From Parelaphostrongylus tenuis (taxonomy: Eukaryota; Nematoda; Chromadorea; Rhabditida; Metastrongylidae): DNA of 64,000 bases. Numbering within the stretch: the stretch's first letter is position 1; every line of letters starts with the position of its first letter. Below the pieces are notes generated by a model. That model saw only the letters and a program-made list of their open reading frames with translations. It was not told where the DNA came from and did no database searches. The stretch lies in assembly GCA_019055375.1 (NCBI GenBank), contig JAHQIW010002282.1, forward strand, positions 1 to 64,000, given 5' to 3'. Made by a program: the position numbers and the translations under genes. This document shows positions 62,690-64,000 of this stretch, one piece after another.

Positions 62690-63660
62690 GATGAGGGAGA
62701 TAATTTGAAGTCGTAAAGAACGCAACTGACGTGACAATGAATGGAAGCTTCACTAACTTTTTTTGACCTTTCAAGTTTCTCACCAAAGTACTTGTTTATG
62801 GAACTCCTGCAATTTCTCGCTTGAGCTCATTCGATTTGCATAACGGTCCCAATCTCTTGCGGCTCACCTCATTTTTCCAAACATCTAGAAAGGATCGATT
62901 GAATAGCTGTTTTCACAGATCAGTTCAAATCATTTCATATCCTATGTTTTTGAAGTAGTCCGAAAACAGGAAACGTGGTCTGATTAAAATCGACGAATAT
63001 TTTCAAAGTACAGTATGTCTGATGATTGATTATTGAACCATTCCTGTGGTCTGTTGAGGTCACACGTACAATGCAGTACACGTGTTTATCCCATGATGAC
63101 CTCTTCAGCTGCACAGTGGCTTATTCTTAGACAATCCGTCTAGGGTGGAACAAATCCACCTTACATAGAGGAGACAAAGACGCACTCTCTAAACGTGCGG
63201 TGAAATTTAAGAAATCACTAAATAGCAGTGTTGTACACTCGATTGTTCTTGGCTGGCATTTGTTAAATATCATACCTTACGTTTTGAGTGCTTTCTTAGT
63301 CTACGCTCAAAGTACAATAGCATTTATACGGTGCAATACGCATGTTTCGCCCTTGACAGTTTCGTCAGTTGTACAGTGCCGTTCGTCTTAGCCAATCCCT
63401 CTTAAGGGAACCCATCCTCTCCACATTTCAAAATAAATCCACGCGCAGCTACTTGATCTCGCTGCGGTTCTGTGGTCAGTTGTAATACTTGGCATAGAAA
63501 GAAAGAATCAGTTCACAGACAATGTAATCAATTACTGCATTGAAATGCACTACCAAAGTTGGCAAAATATTCGGTTTGTTGTGATCATAGTATTTTCTCT
63601 CAAAAAACTTTTTCTCCATTCTCAATCACAAATTATAATTGGTAAACATTCATTGATTTA
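62690..63660 (+). repeat. Unclassified dispersed repeat, copy 2, with an insertion
   Basis: Collinear with 50.7-51.3 kb. The match breaks near 63,010 and resumes near 63,430 (CGCAGCTACTTGATCTCGCT). The 420 bp between are a MITE-like insert with CACGTGTTTATCCCATGATG. It ends CCATTCTCAATCACAAATTA. Confidence 0.72.
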
Positions 63661-64000
63661 TATTTGTGAGTTAGTAAGTATCCTTGCATTTACAAGGGCG
63701 GAACAGTGTGGTAATACCAATTGAATCGATCGACCTGGTATATTGTAAGCTATCCTGTTCAGAAGTATTATTGCTGAACGCAGGCCTTCATGCATTTGAC
63801 AACACTTGAAGGAAAATTGTATTGGTTGCTATCTAAACACAATACGGAGTGAACATTAGTTAGCCTTATTTTTGGTATTTAACTGACAGAGCAATCGAAG
63901 TAGTGGCTACCTAAACAGTGACCGTTTATTATTACTCCTACAGCCTGACGACTTGTATAGTAGAAGAGCTCATCCATCAGCATATTTACTTTTGAGAACG

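Overview
ORGANISM. This is a eukaryotic nuclear window, most likely from a clade V (strongylid or hookworm-like) parasitic nematode. The evidence is: short phased introns with TTTTCAG-type acceptors; a PX-PH phospholipase D gene in more than 20 small exons; RTE, mariner and Penelope-like elements; and a nuclear copy of mitochondrial DNA in nematode gene order (cox3, a T-arm-less trnT, nad4). No database search was run. Family assignments rest on motifs and on what I know of the families.

LAYOUT. 1-20.6 kb has no gene I can support. It holds decayed repeats: Penelope terminal repeats, a 9-unit minisatellite at 5.5 kb, a mariner 5' end at 10.7 kb, an old RTE copy at 12 kb, tRNA-derived SINEs, and a GC-rich island at 15.3-15.7 kb that could be a promoter. 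20.6-35.1 kb (+) is one large gene: 24 exons of a PX-PH phospholipase D, through the first HKD catalytic motif and up to about 350 codons before the expected end. Its introns carry a NUMT, inverted-repeat elements, SINE-like elements and an RTE 3' fragment. 35.4-35.9 kb is a microsatellite that flips strand halfway. 36.6-41.1 kb is a nested retrotransposon: a full-length RTE (-, 3.36 kb, perfect 11-bp target duplication) sits inside an older RTE (+). 41.7-42.1 kb and 60.3-61.9 kb (-) carry two paralogous copies of a secreted-protein gene, both apparently pseudogenes. 46.58 kb (+) is a possible orphan signal-peptide exon. 51.3-57.2 kb holds two Penelope-like elements in the same orientation, each flanked by inverted terminal repeats that contain hammerhead-ribozyme-like boxes. 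58.1-58.7 kb (-) is a mariner transposase relic. 62.6-63.7 kb is a second copy of a repeat also found at 50.7-51.3 kb.

HOW THE PARTS FIT. The only gene with a clear cellular role is phospholipase D (phosphatidylcholine to phosphatidic acid). Its second HKD half is not in the remaining 29 kb. Two conserved PH-domain exons need single-base frame corrections, and the young RTE carries about five frame breaks. This suggests uncorrected indels in the assembly, real decay, or both. The rest of the window is accessory, repeat-driven sequence. I see no operon, CRISPR array, rRNA gene or functional tRNA gene.
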